From Hyposmocoma kahamanoa (taxonomy: Eukaryota > Arthropoda > Insecta > Lepidoptera > Cosmopterigidae): a stretch of DNA of 64,000 nt. This document shows, piece by piece, positions 1 to 9,203 of this stretch (position 1 is the stretch's first letter; each line of letters opens with the position of its first letter). A program made the translations under genes and the position numbers. The notes beneath the pieces are model-generated. The model saw only the letters and a list, made by a program, of their open reading frames with translations. It did no database searches and had not been told where the DNA came from. The stretch spans positions 1-64,000 of the forward strand of contig NW_020653776.1 of NCBI RefSeq assembly GCF_003589595.1. Direction: 5' to 3'.

Positions 1-630
1 TTTTTAAATTGTCGACCTGTGGGGTCTTTTTTATTACTATTTTTTTTATTTAAGCGCTAATTTTATTTATTATGAATCCAGTTTCAATAAAAATTGGCAA
101 ATAGATGTAATTCTAGGAACTTTTGAGATCGGCTTTTTTAGTATTGAGATTATATTTATTTATATTGGTAACGCACAAAAACCACAACAATAAAGTTTAA
201 CGTAAAAAAACATAATTTTTTTCATAAATTGATATTTATTACAACACAATTTATTATTATTTTACAATAACACGAGTCTATAGACACATATCTTCCTGAC
301 GTTACGTGTTATTTAGTCGACCTGGACCTTTGCCTGTAAATGCAAATACATTCATTATATTTAGCAGTGGCTGTTACATAGACAATAAAATGAATGAAAT
401 ATATTTTATAAAAGACTCAATCACATTTAAATCTCTAAATATAAGTGCCTCAAAATAAGACTCACCCGCAGTCCTAGCAATCTGTAACAAAGAAAGGACA
501 TCAGCAATGTATGACACACGCAGATATAGAAAGAATTAATGTCTTCAAAGAGCGCCTAGTGAATCTACAGAAGCCAGAGATTTTATCTTATTGATCTCTC
601 TTCTCATACAGTGCACAGTATAGTAGGACA
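1..630. other. AT-rich stretch, no gene seen
   Basis: Low-complexity A/T-rich sequence with no long open frame, RNA-gene signature or recognised repeat on either strand. Confidence 0.5.
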
Positions 631-654
631 CGTATGATAATTCCATACAAACTC

Positions 655-772
655 AGCAGCGTGGCTTGTATGTGTGCGCGCCTGCCGCGTACTCTGTACG
701 GACGCGCACATTTGCACAATCTCGCGATGCGCAGCGCGGGTCGCCACACGCGCCTTTCATTATTATGCGAAT
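655..772. other. CpG-rich patch
   Basis: A short stretch with many CG dinucleotides (GTGCGCGCC, GGACGCGCAC, GATGCGCAGCGCGGG) in an otherwise AT-rich setting. Overlapping small ORFs on both strands are probably composition shadows. It could be a 5' regulatory or first-exon region, but no TATA, initiator or splice signal decides that. Confidence 0.25.
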
Positions 773-894
773 GTGTCAACAGCGTTTTATTGAAAACATT
801 TATTTATTTCATAATTTAAAGAATTTTAAGTTTATGGTTCATCAAATAAATGATGAACAAAATGATGGTGTAGAAACATTTGTAAGTTCGGTTG

Positions 895-1262
895 ACTCGA
901 TTTGTAGCTCAGTTGGTAGAGCATTTGCCCCAGATTAGTAAAAGAGACACAGTTTAATAATAATAATAACGCATACACTCAACATAGCCCCGCACTAGGG
1001 AAACCCTGTGTCCCGGGTGCCATGGACACATTACATACACAACCACAAATGAACACCCAAACTCACGAGAGAAATAAATGTAGGCCATGCAAATATTTCT
1101 CCCGGCCCGGGAATCGAACCCGGGACCTCTGCGTGGCAGCCCGGCATGGTAACCGTTCGGCCACGGAGGCAGTCAAGTCAACTCAGTTTCGAGTTCTGTT
1201 AGATCGAAAGAAATTTTCTTTGTGTTCGATCTTTGTATTAATAATTAAAATAAATTTATAGT
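895..1262 (+). repeat. SINE (type 2), interrupted
   Basis: The left part has a tRNA-like A box (GTAGCTCAGTTGGTAGAGC) at about 905-923. The right part, from about 1188, ends in TTCGATCTTTGTATTAATAA, the same tail as the SINE copy at 31848-31975. A type 1 SINE lies between the two halves, so this looks like one SINE split by a later insertion. The flanking CACAGTTT and CTCAGTTT are a possible imperfect target duplication (inference). Confidence 0.5.
955..1171 (-). repeat. SINE (type 1), tRNA-derived head
   Basis: On the minus strand the element starts GCCTCCGTGGCCGAACGGTT (A box) and carries the B box GGTTCGATTCCCGGG. It continues through a conserved body (TGTGGTTGT, GGTTTCCCTAGTGCGGGGC) and ends in a (TTA)n tail. 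The same head and body recur at 18401-18605, 11640-11790, 28246-29085 and 51630-51755. It would be transcribed by RNA polymerase III and moved by a LINE; it has no coding capacity. Confidence 0.8.
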
Positions 1263-1377
1263 CCTAAATTATGAATTATGGAAATAATCTACTTTCAGTT
1301 TTAGTGACGATGCTGTTATAATAATTTCAGAACATTTGGGGTATTGAATCTCACTCGGAAAGTGAATATTTAGATCA

Positions 1378-2850
1378 TCAACACCACACTTTATCCTTTG
1401 GACATAGGCCTGATGAAACCGCTGCACTCGACAGGGGTTTGGAGATCGCTGTACGTATCTCATCTAATTTGCCCACGAAATTACTCACCTTTGCCCTTTT
1501 TATTCTTTGTCTTATTTTTCTCATCGTCGCATGGTTCAGGAGGGCATGAAGGAGGTGGTGGCGGAGGTGGCGGTGGAGCGCATGGCGCAGGAGGACACGG
1601 CTTACTTTCAAACGGTGCTGGGGCAGCGCTCACTGATAATGATAACAAAAGAAAGTTGTTAAATTTTTGTTGCCTTAACAAAGTGTAACAAAACTATCAC
1701 TTTCTAAGCGGATTGAGTGCTTATAATAGAAAGTACCTCTTAGCCAAAATATTTCTCTGTTCGCGAAATAAATGGCATCCCTAAACAAAATGTACACAGT
1801 TTAGGCTATCGAAAAATTGTAGGGGAACGGAAATTCTTTTCTGAGTTTGTTTTCATATGTGAGTTCCGCCAGAGGAAATATGGTAGTAGCTTTTTTGATA
1901 CCTTGTACTTAGTTTTACGGTTCTTCAGAAAACAGTGTTCAGTTCTATTCTTAAAACTTTTGTTCCCTTATGGTTGACGTTTGCTGATGAGACTTTAGGC
2001 CAGTAGGTGTTAGGGTAATAGCAAAAACTAATTTCGATTCCCAACACATTACACTTTATTCAGAAAACTTATTTCGAATGTCGACATTTGTTTGAGGTGG
2101 TAGTTGAGTATATCAGTAAAACAGAAGTTGATCTTGGACTAATTTCTTTCTTTTAATATTTTACATTGTCTCAGGTAGACCCTGTTTATATTTTATTCTA
2201 CGTGGGTTGAAAAAGGCATGCCGACACTGGACGTGAGCAACAAATGCTGCAAGGCAATACATTTCTTGTTCAATACCTTCTACCACGTTGGGTAATAGAT
2301 TACTTGAAGAAAAGTCCTTCGCCATTGACAGGTAAAGTGTTTCAAAACTTTGGAACATAAATGCCGAGAATACTAAACAGTTTACAAAACGTAAGTTTAT
2401 GTGCAAATAATTACTTACCTTCATTTTCTGCCACCAGTGCCAGTGTCTGAAAAAGGGAAAGACGTTAAAGCTGACGTAGGTTTAACCATTATAGAAAATC
2501 GTCGAACATATATGACTGTGAGTTCATGATAAAGGTACAGTTCCGCTTTTTTACGGGCGGCCTACAAAAAAGTAGTTCAGAAAATTCTACAGTAACGTTA
2601 ACTTACTTCGAACTATGAGAGATAAATTAGGATTCTGAAAAGTACAATATGAAACCAATAAAGTCTGGAAAGTCAAAATATGCCGAATATCGAAACCATT
2701 GCAATTCTCAGACTACAAATTTTTCCTTGGAGTAAATATGTACACCGCAAAGGAAAATAAATAATAAAAAAATAATAATATTCAAAAAAATAAAATTCTT
2801 ACCACCAACAAAGCACCGAACACAAGGACCAATTTGGAGTACCGCAGCAT
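1378..2850 (-). CDS. Small secreted proline/cysteine-rich protein, four exons
   Basis: I do not recognise the family. Exon 1 (2803-2850) encodes a 16-residue hydrophobic start, MLRYSKLVLVFGALLV. Exon 2 is 2419-2446, exon 3 is 1489-1632 and exon 4 is 1378-1409 with TGA. All introns are GT-AG: donors GTAAGA, GTAAGT and GTGAGT; acceptors CCCTTTTTCAG, ATCATTATCAG and GTTTCATCAG. Phases agree at every join (0, 1, 1), giving 252 nt or 83 residues. The last intron is only 79 nt, usual for insects. Residues 1 to about 22 form a signal peptide, so the product should be secreted. The mature part has PCPPAPC, a run of nine prolines, SCPPEPC, a lysine-rich stretch and the C-terminus CPKDKVWC, six cysteines in all. 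A TATA-like box lies about 40 bases upstream of the ATG. A structural or defence peptide would be guesswork. Confidence 0.6.
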
Positions 2851-2890
2851 TTTGTAGCTTTTCTGATTAGCCTTAATAAAATTCATGCAG

Positions 2891-2901
2891 ATTATATATA
2901 C
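2891..2901 (-). promoter_or_regulatory. TATA-like box of the secreted-peptide gene
   Basis: On the minus strand TATATATAAT lies about 40-50 nt before the ATG at 2850, leaving room for a short 5' leader of about 15-20 nt. The position fits an insect TATA promoter. The start site itself was not determined. Confidence 0.4.
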
Positions 2902-3114
2902 GATAAATTGTCGTCATGGCAAATTATACATACAACAATAAGCATATTCAAAAATAATTTAAATATTTATTCACCCATTGACTCATGTATTTTTTATTTA
3001 ATATGCAGGTATGTTTTGTACTGAAAATAGTTGTTTTAAATGTTGTGGTCCTGTACTTCACACTGGAGCTATAATTGAGGGGAAGATATAAGGGAAAGGA
3101 AAAAAAGGAACACC

Positions 3115-3330
3115 AAGAATGCGTCTAAGCTTTCCCTGAAGAATGCCAACTCTCCCAGTCTTGTGCCGCCCGCATCCAGCCGCTGCCGGCCCCCTTTCTC
3201 AGGTCGTCTGTCCATCTTGCCGCAGGGCGTCCTACACTACGTTTTCCTTGACATGGTCGCCATTTAAGAATAAGTCTGCTCCATCGGGCAACCGTGCTCG
3301 TCAGTAAGATCGTAGAGCCCCCCACGTCAG
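3115..3330 (-). pseudogene. RTE-type LINE 3' coding fragment
   Basis: Minus-strand translation (3125-3325) contains RWSRLILKWRPCQGKRSVGR, then PAARWTDDLRK and GWMRAAQDWESW. This GRP-x-RW-x-DD ... WMRAAQD pattern is typical of the C-terminal tail of RTE-clade reverse transcriptases. Only about 65 residues remain, with no reverse transcriptase or endonuclease core, so it is a truncated relic. GC content is clearly above that of the flanks. Confidence 0.65.
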
Positions 3331-4380
3331 CACGTACAGTAGATTCTCCCCAACAGCACGCCCTTCTAGCTGAAGTAAAGAGACTTCAGCTCGCTCTTAT
3401 ATCCAGTGGCGCAGTCAAGGCTATCAGTGGCCATCGGCAAAACAAAAACAAAAAAAAAACAATAAACGAAGTTGTTTTCTAAGCAGTGAACAAGTGTTTA
3501 ATTTCGAACTTACAAGAGCAATATCCTAATCAAGAACATATACAGTCCACTGATCCTGAACCTGACCATTAACGTCTTTGGTCCTTCGAGCCGAGTCATC
3601 GATATCTAGTTTGAGGTTAGGTAATTGATGTCGTTGTGTAGCACTTGATTAGCACTCTAATACTCTGATATTTATCACAATAGATCAATTGCAGGTCTCA
3701 GTGATGAAATGCCGCACAGACCCTGTATGTACCACCTCAATAATATCGCCCTTATACTGGGAAAAACAATTATTTCACAAAATATCGATCTTGAAATAAA
3801 TGCAATTGAAATTTCAACGACGATTTTTTCTTGGGCATATTTTTTATTGGTCATCCTACGTAAATTTGTAACTGTGATTCCACATTTTTTTTTACATATA
3901 CAATTTTGTCACGTTATCCTAAATTAAGTCATTTTCTGTTAAAATTCCAGATAATTGGTTTTCGCAGTATAATGACGATATGTTAGCTAGCTGCAATTCT
4001 TATTAGGTATCGTGGATTTTCTCAACCCGTTTCATATCTTTGCTTTTCTTCATTTACTTGCGTTGAACCCTATTTTCTGCTGTTCAGTTTGCACAAATGT
4101 TCATAAACATTGTACAGAGCATCTTATGCACCAATAAATATTAATGTCAAACATAATTATTCAAGTGATTAACTGTCCAAAAACAAATAATTCACTAATA
4201 TATTTTATTCTATACATTAAATTATGTTCGTTGTTAAACTACAAATAAGGTTAAAAGAAAAGGTGCAATTAAAGTATTAATTTTTGTAACTCTTGTGCAA
4301 ATCAAGTTATTCCCAAAATAATTTGAATTAGACATAACTGGTTGATGACTAATACCATCTCATTCAGTCGCGACCATGTG
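3331..4380. other. No gene seen; AT-rich with a short plus-strand ORF
   Basis: A 62-codon plus-strand ORF (3294-3482) contains a short helix-like segment (QQHALLAEVKRLQLALISSG). It has no splice context or recognised motif and may be repeat-derived. Nothing else stands out. Confidence 0.4.
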
Positions 4381-4381
4381 A

Positions 4382-4590
4382 CAGTAGAGCTCCTGAAGAA
4401 CTCGGCCACAGTCACCATACCTATTTCTGCCACCAAGTAGTAATGTGAGCATTACTGCGATCCGGTTCGGAAGGGTAAGGGTGCTGGTGAAATTACATGC
4501 ACATGGGACTTGTCAACTTATGTCTCAGTGTGATGGCGCAGTGGCTGTATCGTCGTCGTATCGTAATCGTAAAAAAAAACAATATTATAG
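4382..4590 (+). repeat. Interspersed repeat family A
   Basis: A family defined here by CAGTAGAGCTCC, then CCTATTTCTGCC, AGTAATGTGAGCATTACTG, GGTGCTGGTGAAATTAC, GGGACTTGTCAACTTATGTC and GGCGCAGTGGC, ending in ATAAAAAAA. The A-rich 3' end and 5'-variable copies suggest a retroposon or the 3' part of a LINE. About 15 copies lie in this window in both orientations. Confidence 0.75.
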
Positions 4591-4719
4591 TTTTTTTTAT
4601 GTATTTGGTAGCACAAAAATAATTTTTGGTACGATAAGTCTTCAAGAAAATATTCAGGATTATAGTACATTGTTTGAAGTTTTGGCTCCAGTATTGCCAA
4701 TAATAGTTTTTTTTTGTAT

Positions 4720-4835
4720 AAAGTATATAAGAGCGCATTTGACCTCCATCTCACCTGGTGGAAAGTGACGATAAGGTCGATGATGGAACATGCACACCTA
4801 AATAATGCCTACTCACTCTCGCCTTGAAATGGCCC
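4720..4835 (+). repeat. Dispersed repeat shared with 29540-29625
   Basis: GGAACATGCACACCTAAATA and the adjacent GAGCGCATTTGACCTCC and GGAAAGTGACGATAAGG are found in inverted orientation near 29540-29625. No coding content. Confidence 0.5.
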
Positions 4836-4841
4836 AAGTAT

Positions 4842-5410
4842 TCAGGGAAAAATCAGGCAGGGAATTTCACTCCATGGCCGTTCACCATATAAATGTGGAA
4901 CCCTAACGCTTCGTGCGATCTTTGGAATATCCACAACACAGGGGTGGAGCCCAAGCCTACGCCTAGTCCCCCAGTCATGGAAAGGGGAAGGCGGCCTTAA
5001 ATCGTGTAATTCCATCGCACACTCTCCGTGATATATCCTGTAGAATACAGGTAAGCAAGCAATTTTGCGGCGATATTCAAGGCTCTGCATTTTTGTCTCT
5101 ACTGATTCCGAGTCACCTATACCACTCTTGGCACGCTTGTCGATTGACTCCAAGGTGGCCAGTTGGTATGTAGCAGAGCCATCCCATAGGTGGCAGCAGT
5201 ACTTCATACACGACCGGACTTATGCTTGGTACAGCTGAAGCAACAGTTCCGGTGTGAAGTAACGCCTCACCCTGGAAAGGATGCCAAGATTCTTGGGTGC
5301 ATTTTTGGCCATGGATTCTAAGTATCTGCCGAAGTTGGAGGATATGTCCATTCCAAGTAGCTGGAGACAATCGGCAATCGGAGAATAGACACGCCTGCGA
5401 TTTGCCAAAA
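4842..5410 (-). pseudogene. Jockey-like LINE 3' fragment, frameshifted
   Basis: Minus-strand frames give LLGMDISSNFGRYLESMAKN and RRYFTPELL, then EYCCHLWDGSATYQLATLES-type sequence and VFYRIYHGECAMELHDL. These match the better-preserved LINE at 52150-53520 in order. The reading frame changes near 5210, and the reverse transcriptase motifs upstream are missing. This is a dead, 5'-truncated copy of the region after the reverse transcriptase domain. Confidence 0.75.
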
Positions 5411-5955
5411 TTGGTTAGGTATTTCTACATAACCCAATTAGTTACTTAATTAATTTCCTATTACGCGAGCAGGCCGTGGGCAGAGTCTAAATAAAGAATG
5501 AACATAGACAAAAAATGTTCTTTAAACCTCGTTGGTTATTAATATTCTACATCAAACTTGGGTAGAGTAGTGTAGACGTGTCATTGCAGACGGGTGGCGG
5601 GTATCTTTAGCACCTAAGAACTTTTACTTAAAAATTTTTATTAAAAGCCAGACACAGGTTCTTTAGAAATTTATTATATGTATGTATTGATAAAAAAGCG
5701 CTTTGCAATCTTTCCTTTGCCACTCTAGCATGTCGATATAGAAAGGATTCATTCTTTCATGCTGTATGATGTCCGTTTCAAGGTTGAAGATGATGATTCC
5801 GTTGCAGCTTGCCAATTGTGATATCTTTTCGTCAATTGTGATATATTCTTAACTGTGCTAAAAATAATTAGCACAATTAAGAATCCAGATGAATTGTTTC
5901 CTTTACTCTTTCTATTCGATCGATATTACATTTGTACAATGGGTTCCAAACCATG
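5411..5955. other. No gene seen
   Basis: AT-rich sequence without convincing ORFs or recognised repeats. Confidence 0.4.
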
Positions 5956-5959
5956 CTTC

Positions 5960-6545
5960 CAAAATCGAGAATGGATCTAACAAATGAATATTACACAATT
6001 TTAAATGTTGTAAACTTAGGAAATGAAACTATTTTTCCGGATTTAAATCGCGTATATTTGTTTTTTCAAACAAACCGACGTTTCGGGCCCTTTACAGGTC
6101 CCATGGTCACGGTTGACTGAGGTGGAACAGTCTTCAACCAGTTATGTCTAATATTAATGCAAACCACCCTATTTTTTCACTATAATTACAATAGTTATTA
6201 ATTAAATACCCTATTTTTAATTTTACAAAGAAAACATTCCAATTTACGCTACATTAAGTTTTACAAATTATTTTATTGAATGAATTTTTATTAAGTTTAA
6301 TTTATTATTAATTATTAATAGAAATTAGAATAAACTGAGACATATTAATTAGTACTGCAGTCTTATGTCTGTTTGGGATTTTTCATTAGAGGAAATACTG
6401 GATCCCAAACTGGTGGTACGGAGAAGCCATCTTCCCTGTTGAAAGTAGTATGTTTTTTAATTTCAATGGCCTCTCGCAGCATCCTGGGTAGATAACGGAC
6501 TTCTTTTGCAAGGACCTGGGGTTTGTCAAACTTCAACTTCAAACT
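5960..6545 (-). pseudogene. Penelope-like retroelement, 3' coding end and 3' tail
   Basis: On the minus strand 6363-6536 translates as an uninterrupted C-terminus: LPRMLREAIEIKKHTTFNRE, then DGFSVPPVW and a TAA stop. The REAIEIKKH...FNREDG string is characteristic of Penelope-like polyproteins, downstream of the GIY-YIG nuclease. After a roughly 250-nt AT-rich spacer comes a conserved tail (6000-6120) with GGGCCCGAAACGTCGG and CGCGATTTAAATCCGG. The same tail sequence recurs alone at 6545-6640 (opposite orientation), 8331-8417, 45095-45305 and 56885-56968. Reverse transcriptase and nuclease cores are absent here. Confidence 0.65.
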
Positions 6546-6750
6546 TTTTTGTTTTTGTTTGAAAAAACAAATATACGCGATTTAAATCCGGAAAAATAGT
6601 TTCATTTCCTATGTGTAACAATCGCGAAAACCTAAGAACTCGATATGTTGTAAACTTGCTTAAACCTGCCGTCCACTGACTAAAACGCGGGTAAGTGACA
6701 AATGCCTTGGGTACTTTATCAAACTCGTATAAAGAGTGATTATTCAAGAG
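6545..6750 (+). repeat. Penelope-like tail in opposite orientation
   Basis: CGCGATTTAAATCCGGAAAA through CGCGAAAACCTAAGAACTCG repeats the tail at 6000-6120 but facing the other way. The two tails therefore flank the coding remnant as inverted copies. Confidence 0.6.
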
Positions 6751-7790
6751 ATGGCAAATATTTCTATTTATTTTAAATTTCTTATCAAGGGTGTTAACAT
6801 GGATGCATTATTTTAAGAATAGTTAAAAGCCAGTGTGTAAATATGAAGATGTGATATGAAATCAGCCTGCAAAATTGGTATATAGAATCCATTTTTTGCA
6901 TTTCAGTAATTTTGTGTTTTAAGATACGAGTTTGGGAAAGTAAGGCGACGAAATGGTCAAATATCCGTTCTTAATAGCAAAGGAGAGACCACAAAATTCC
7001 CTTTTAAAAACAGTTAAAATTAGTAAACGTGTTCGACTTATCGGAACTTACCCTAACGATGCATAGCTGAGATATCATTAAACAATTTCAGTACTCAAAA
7101 ATTGGGCTATGGTTTTTTGTGCGAGTTTAAAGATCATCCATGAAAATACCTACGTAAATGCTCAATGGTATAATTACAAAATTTCGTTTCTGTGAAGCAG
7201 TTTGTAAATGAGGTCGAAGATTTGTAATTTCCCATTATTCACTGTTCATCCACAAAATGGTAATGGTGCGTATAATTTGTTTAAATTACCATATTTTAAT
7301 TTTCTATTAATTAATTCAATACTTAACGTTACGAAACTAATACAAAATTGTGTATATTAACGACATCTACATTTTTAATAAGGAACTTTGACGTAACGTT
7401 GCAAAACATCCAGTGCTTATCGCAATGGTACATAAAATATATGGTAGGTGGCGCTGATCTCACTACGCGCAACAGGTGAAAGGCACATGAACATTTATAC
7501 ATTTTGGAATTATATTTGTTAATATTGTGTATTTAAGGAATTAAATGTAGTTTTTATGTTTACAAAAAAATCCATGATAGAACTGAATGAAATATTGCGC
7601 TCTATAAATTGCGCAATATTTCATCATCTTTTTTATCATTGTGTCGTAAATATTGATGCCATAGTGTAAATTTGTGCAAAAAGTCTTTAAAATTAACAAA
7701 TCACATCAGATATTGCAAAAAGGTTATTAAAATGAAAGTATTTTACCGACATTTTTAGAATGGGATTGAAAATTTGAACAGCTCTTTCAA
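6751..7790. other. No gene seen
   Basis: AT-rich intergenic or intronic sequence up to the tRNA gene; no repeat recognised. Confidence 0.4.
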
Positions 7791-7792
7791 TA

Positions 7793-7876
7793 GTCAGGTT
7801 GGCCGAGTGGTCTAAGGCGCCAGATTTAAGCTCTGGTTCCCGAGAGGGAGCGTGGGTTCGAACCCCACACCTGACA
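7793..7876 (+). tRNA. tRNA-Leu (anticodon UAA)
   Basis: A complete type II tRNA of 84 nt. The acceptor arm GTCAGGT pairs perfectly with ACCTGAC, followed by discriminator A. The D arm carries the A box TGGCCGAGTGGTCTAAGG. The anticodon stem CCAGA/TCTGG closes the loop TTTAAGC, which gives UAA. The long variable arm (GTTCCCGAGAGGGAGC) is what a leucine tRNA needs, and the T arm has the B box GGGTTCGAACCCC. There is no intron. It decodes leucine codons UUA/UUG in the cytosol. No mismatch is seen in any stem, unlike the SINE heads elsewhere in the window, so this is probably a live gene. Confidence 0.95.
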
Positions 7877-7892
7877 GTCGCTCTGGGCTATT

Positions 7893-7910
7893 CTTTTTAT
7901 TACTTTTTTT
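7893..7910 (+). terminator. RNA polymerase III T-run terminator
   Basis: Two T tracts (CTTTTT, then CTTTTTTT) begin 17 nt after the tRNA-Leu discriminator base, as expected for polymerase III termination. Confidence 0.7.
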
Positions 7911-7914
7911 AAAC

Positions 7915-8330
7915 CTTTTAATTAAATTATTCATTAATGTTAGTTAAAATTTAACGTTTAATTGTCAATTACGGTTACATACAACACCAACGTAGTACAA
8001 AAACTAAAAAAAAATAAGTACACTAGTTGAGAACTAAAATCACATGTTTAATAATGGAAACAAGGTAAGGAAGGTAGTTATATTCAAGATTCCCAGGCAT
8101 AAAAGCCATTGTCCTTATCAAGACGTCAACTGCTGGTCACAGGCCTCCTCAATACGACTGCACAATAAGACTGTGGGATGTATTTTTGAAATATGTATGA
8201 AATAGTAAGTAAATAAATTAGGACACTTAGAGGTGTTATACTATATTGTTACGCGATTTATACATTTCTTATTTAACTTTATATGCAACATGCATTTAAT
8301 AAAATAGCATGAATAACAATTAGAAATTAT
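7915..8330. other. No gene seen
   Basis: AT-rich flank of the tRNA gene with no recognisable element. Confidence 0.4.
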
Positions 8331-8417
8331 CGAGTTCTTAGGTTTTCGCGATTGTTACACAGAGGAAATAAAATTATTTTTCCGGATTTAAATCGCGCAT
8401 ATTTGTTTTTTCAAACA
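8331..8417 (-). repeat. Penelope-like tail fragment
   Basis: CGAGTTCTTAGGTTTTCGCG, then CCGGATTTAAATCGCG and TTTGTTTTTTCAAAC match the Penelope-like tail in the orientation of 6000-6120. It ends abruptly at both sides. Confidence 0.55.
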
Positions 8418-9084
8418 ATTAGAAATAAGAAGTCAAAAATATAATAATATACGTTAATTAAATACATTTTACAATATCAAGTAAAAAATCATCGATATTG
8501 TTGTCATTGAGTAATAACGAATTTTTTTTAAATAAAAAACCTTTGATAGGGTCCCACAAGACAGGCATAAAAAACGCAGTACTGTTCATTGATGTTTTAA
8601 TATACTTTTAATTGTTTTTAATTTTTCTATTTTTTATTATTGAGCTATTGCGTACCACTGCTGGGCAAAGGTATTCCCCAAAATCCTTCACTGCTCCAAA
8701 TTAAAAATTTGCCATATATAGGAGGATTAAAACTATAGTGAAACAAAAACTTTATATACTAAAAGTGTACAGCTTTTGTGTACTTGGATGACAATAATCT
8801 ATGGTAGTGCTAGTGACTCGTTTAGCTCTTGCAGATTAACTCTATGATCGATACGATATTTGAAATAAATATTATAAATGATAAACGTGTACAAATGTTT
8901 ATTCACTCATCAAAATGAAGTAATGTTGATATAATTAAGTAACTATTTATTTTAAATAACAAAAATAATTTTTTTGCACATTTCACACTTTGTACGATGA
9001 GAGTACAGGGGCGAGCCTATGAAACAAAATAAGCAATTAGTAATTACCAAATGTTTGCTCTATAAAAAATAGTAGGATCTTTTG
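8418..9084. other. No gene; minor repeat similarity
   Basis: AT-rich. Near 8725-8815 there is similarity to 18085-18160 (AACT-TAGTGAAACA-AAACTTTATA, TTGGATGACAATA), a diverged dispersed repeat. Nothing coding. Confidence 0.4.
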
Positions 9085-9203
9085 CGTTCACATTTTAACT
9101 GAAATCCTGCACTGGACGCAAACCCATTTTCTTGGTGAATATCTGGAGCTTTGGCCGGTGCAGTCCTTTGGTCAGCACATCAGCCACCATGTCTTGAGTA
9201 TAC
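9085..9203 (-). pseudogene. Copia-type LTR retrotransposon fragment (RNase H end)
   Basis: Minus-strand translation reads TQDMVADVLTKGLHRPKLQI, then FTKKMGLRP. The VADVLTK-G-L ... K-GLR string is the usual end of the copia (Ty1) pol polyprotein. Only about 35-40 residues survive and no LTR or protease is visible, so this is a short relic. Confidence 0.65.

Noticed and set aside
895..940. tRNA gene at GTAGCTCAGTTGGTAGAGC
   Set aside because: Only the A-box half exists. The rest is a SINE body interrupted by another SINE, and no cloverleaf can form.
1398..1688. Plus-strand glycine-rich ORF (HGSGGHEGGGG...)
   Set aside because: It is the complement of the Pro/Cys-rich exon on the minus strand, which has matching splice sites and a signal-peptide exon.
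2161..2424. Alternative third exon of the secreted-peptide gene (2161-2372), also in the right phase
   Set aside because: It would need an intron of only 46 nt (2373-2418), shorter than insect introns usually tolerate, and the segment lacks the Pro/Cys pattern.
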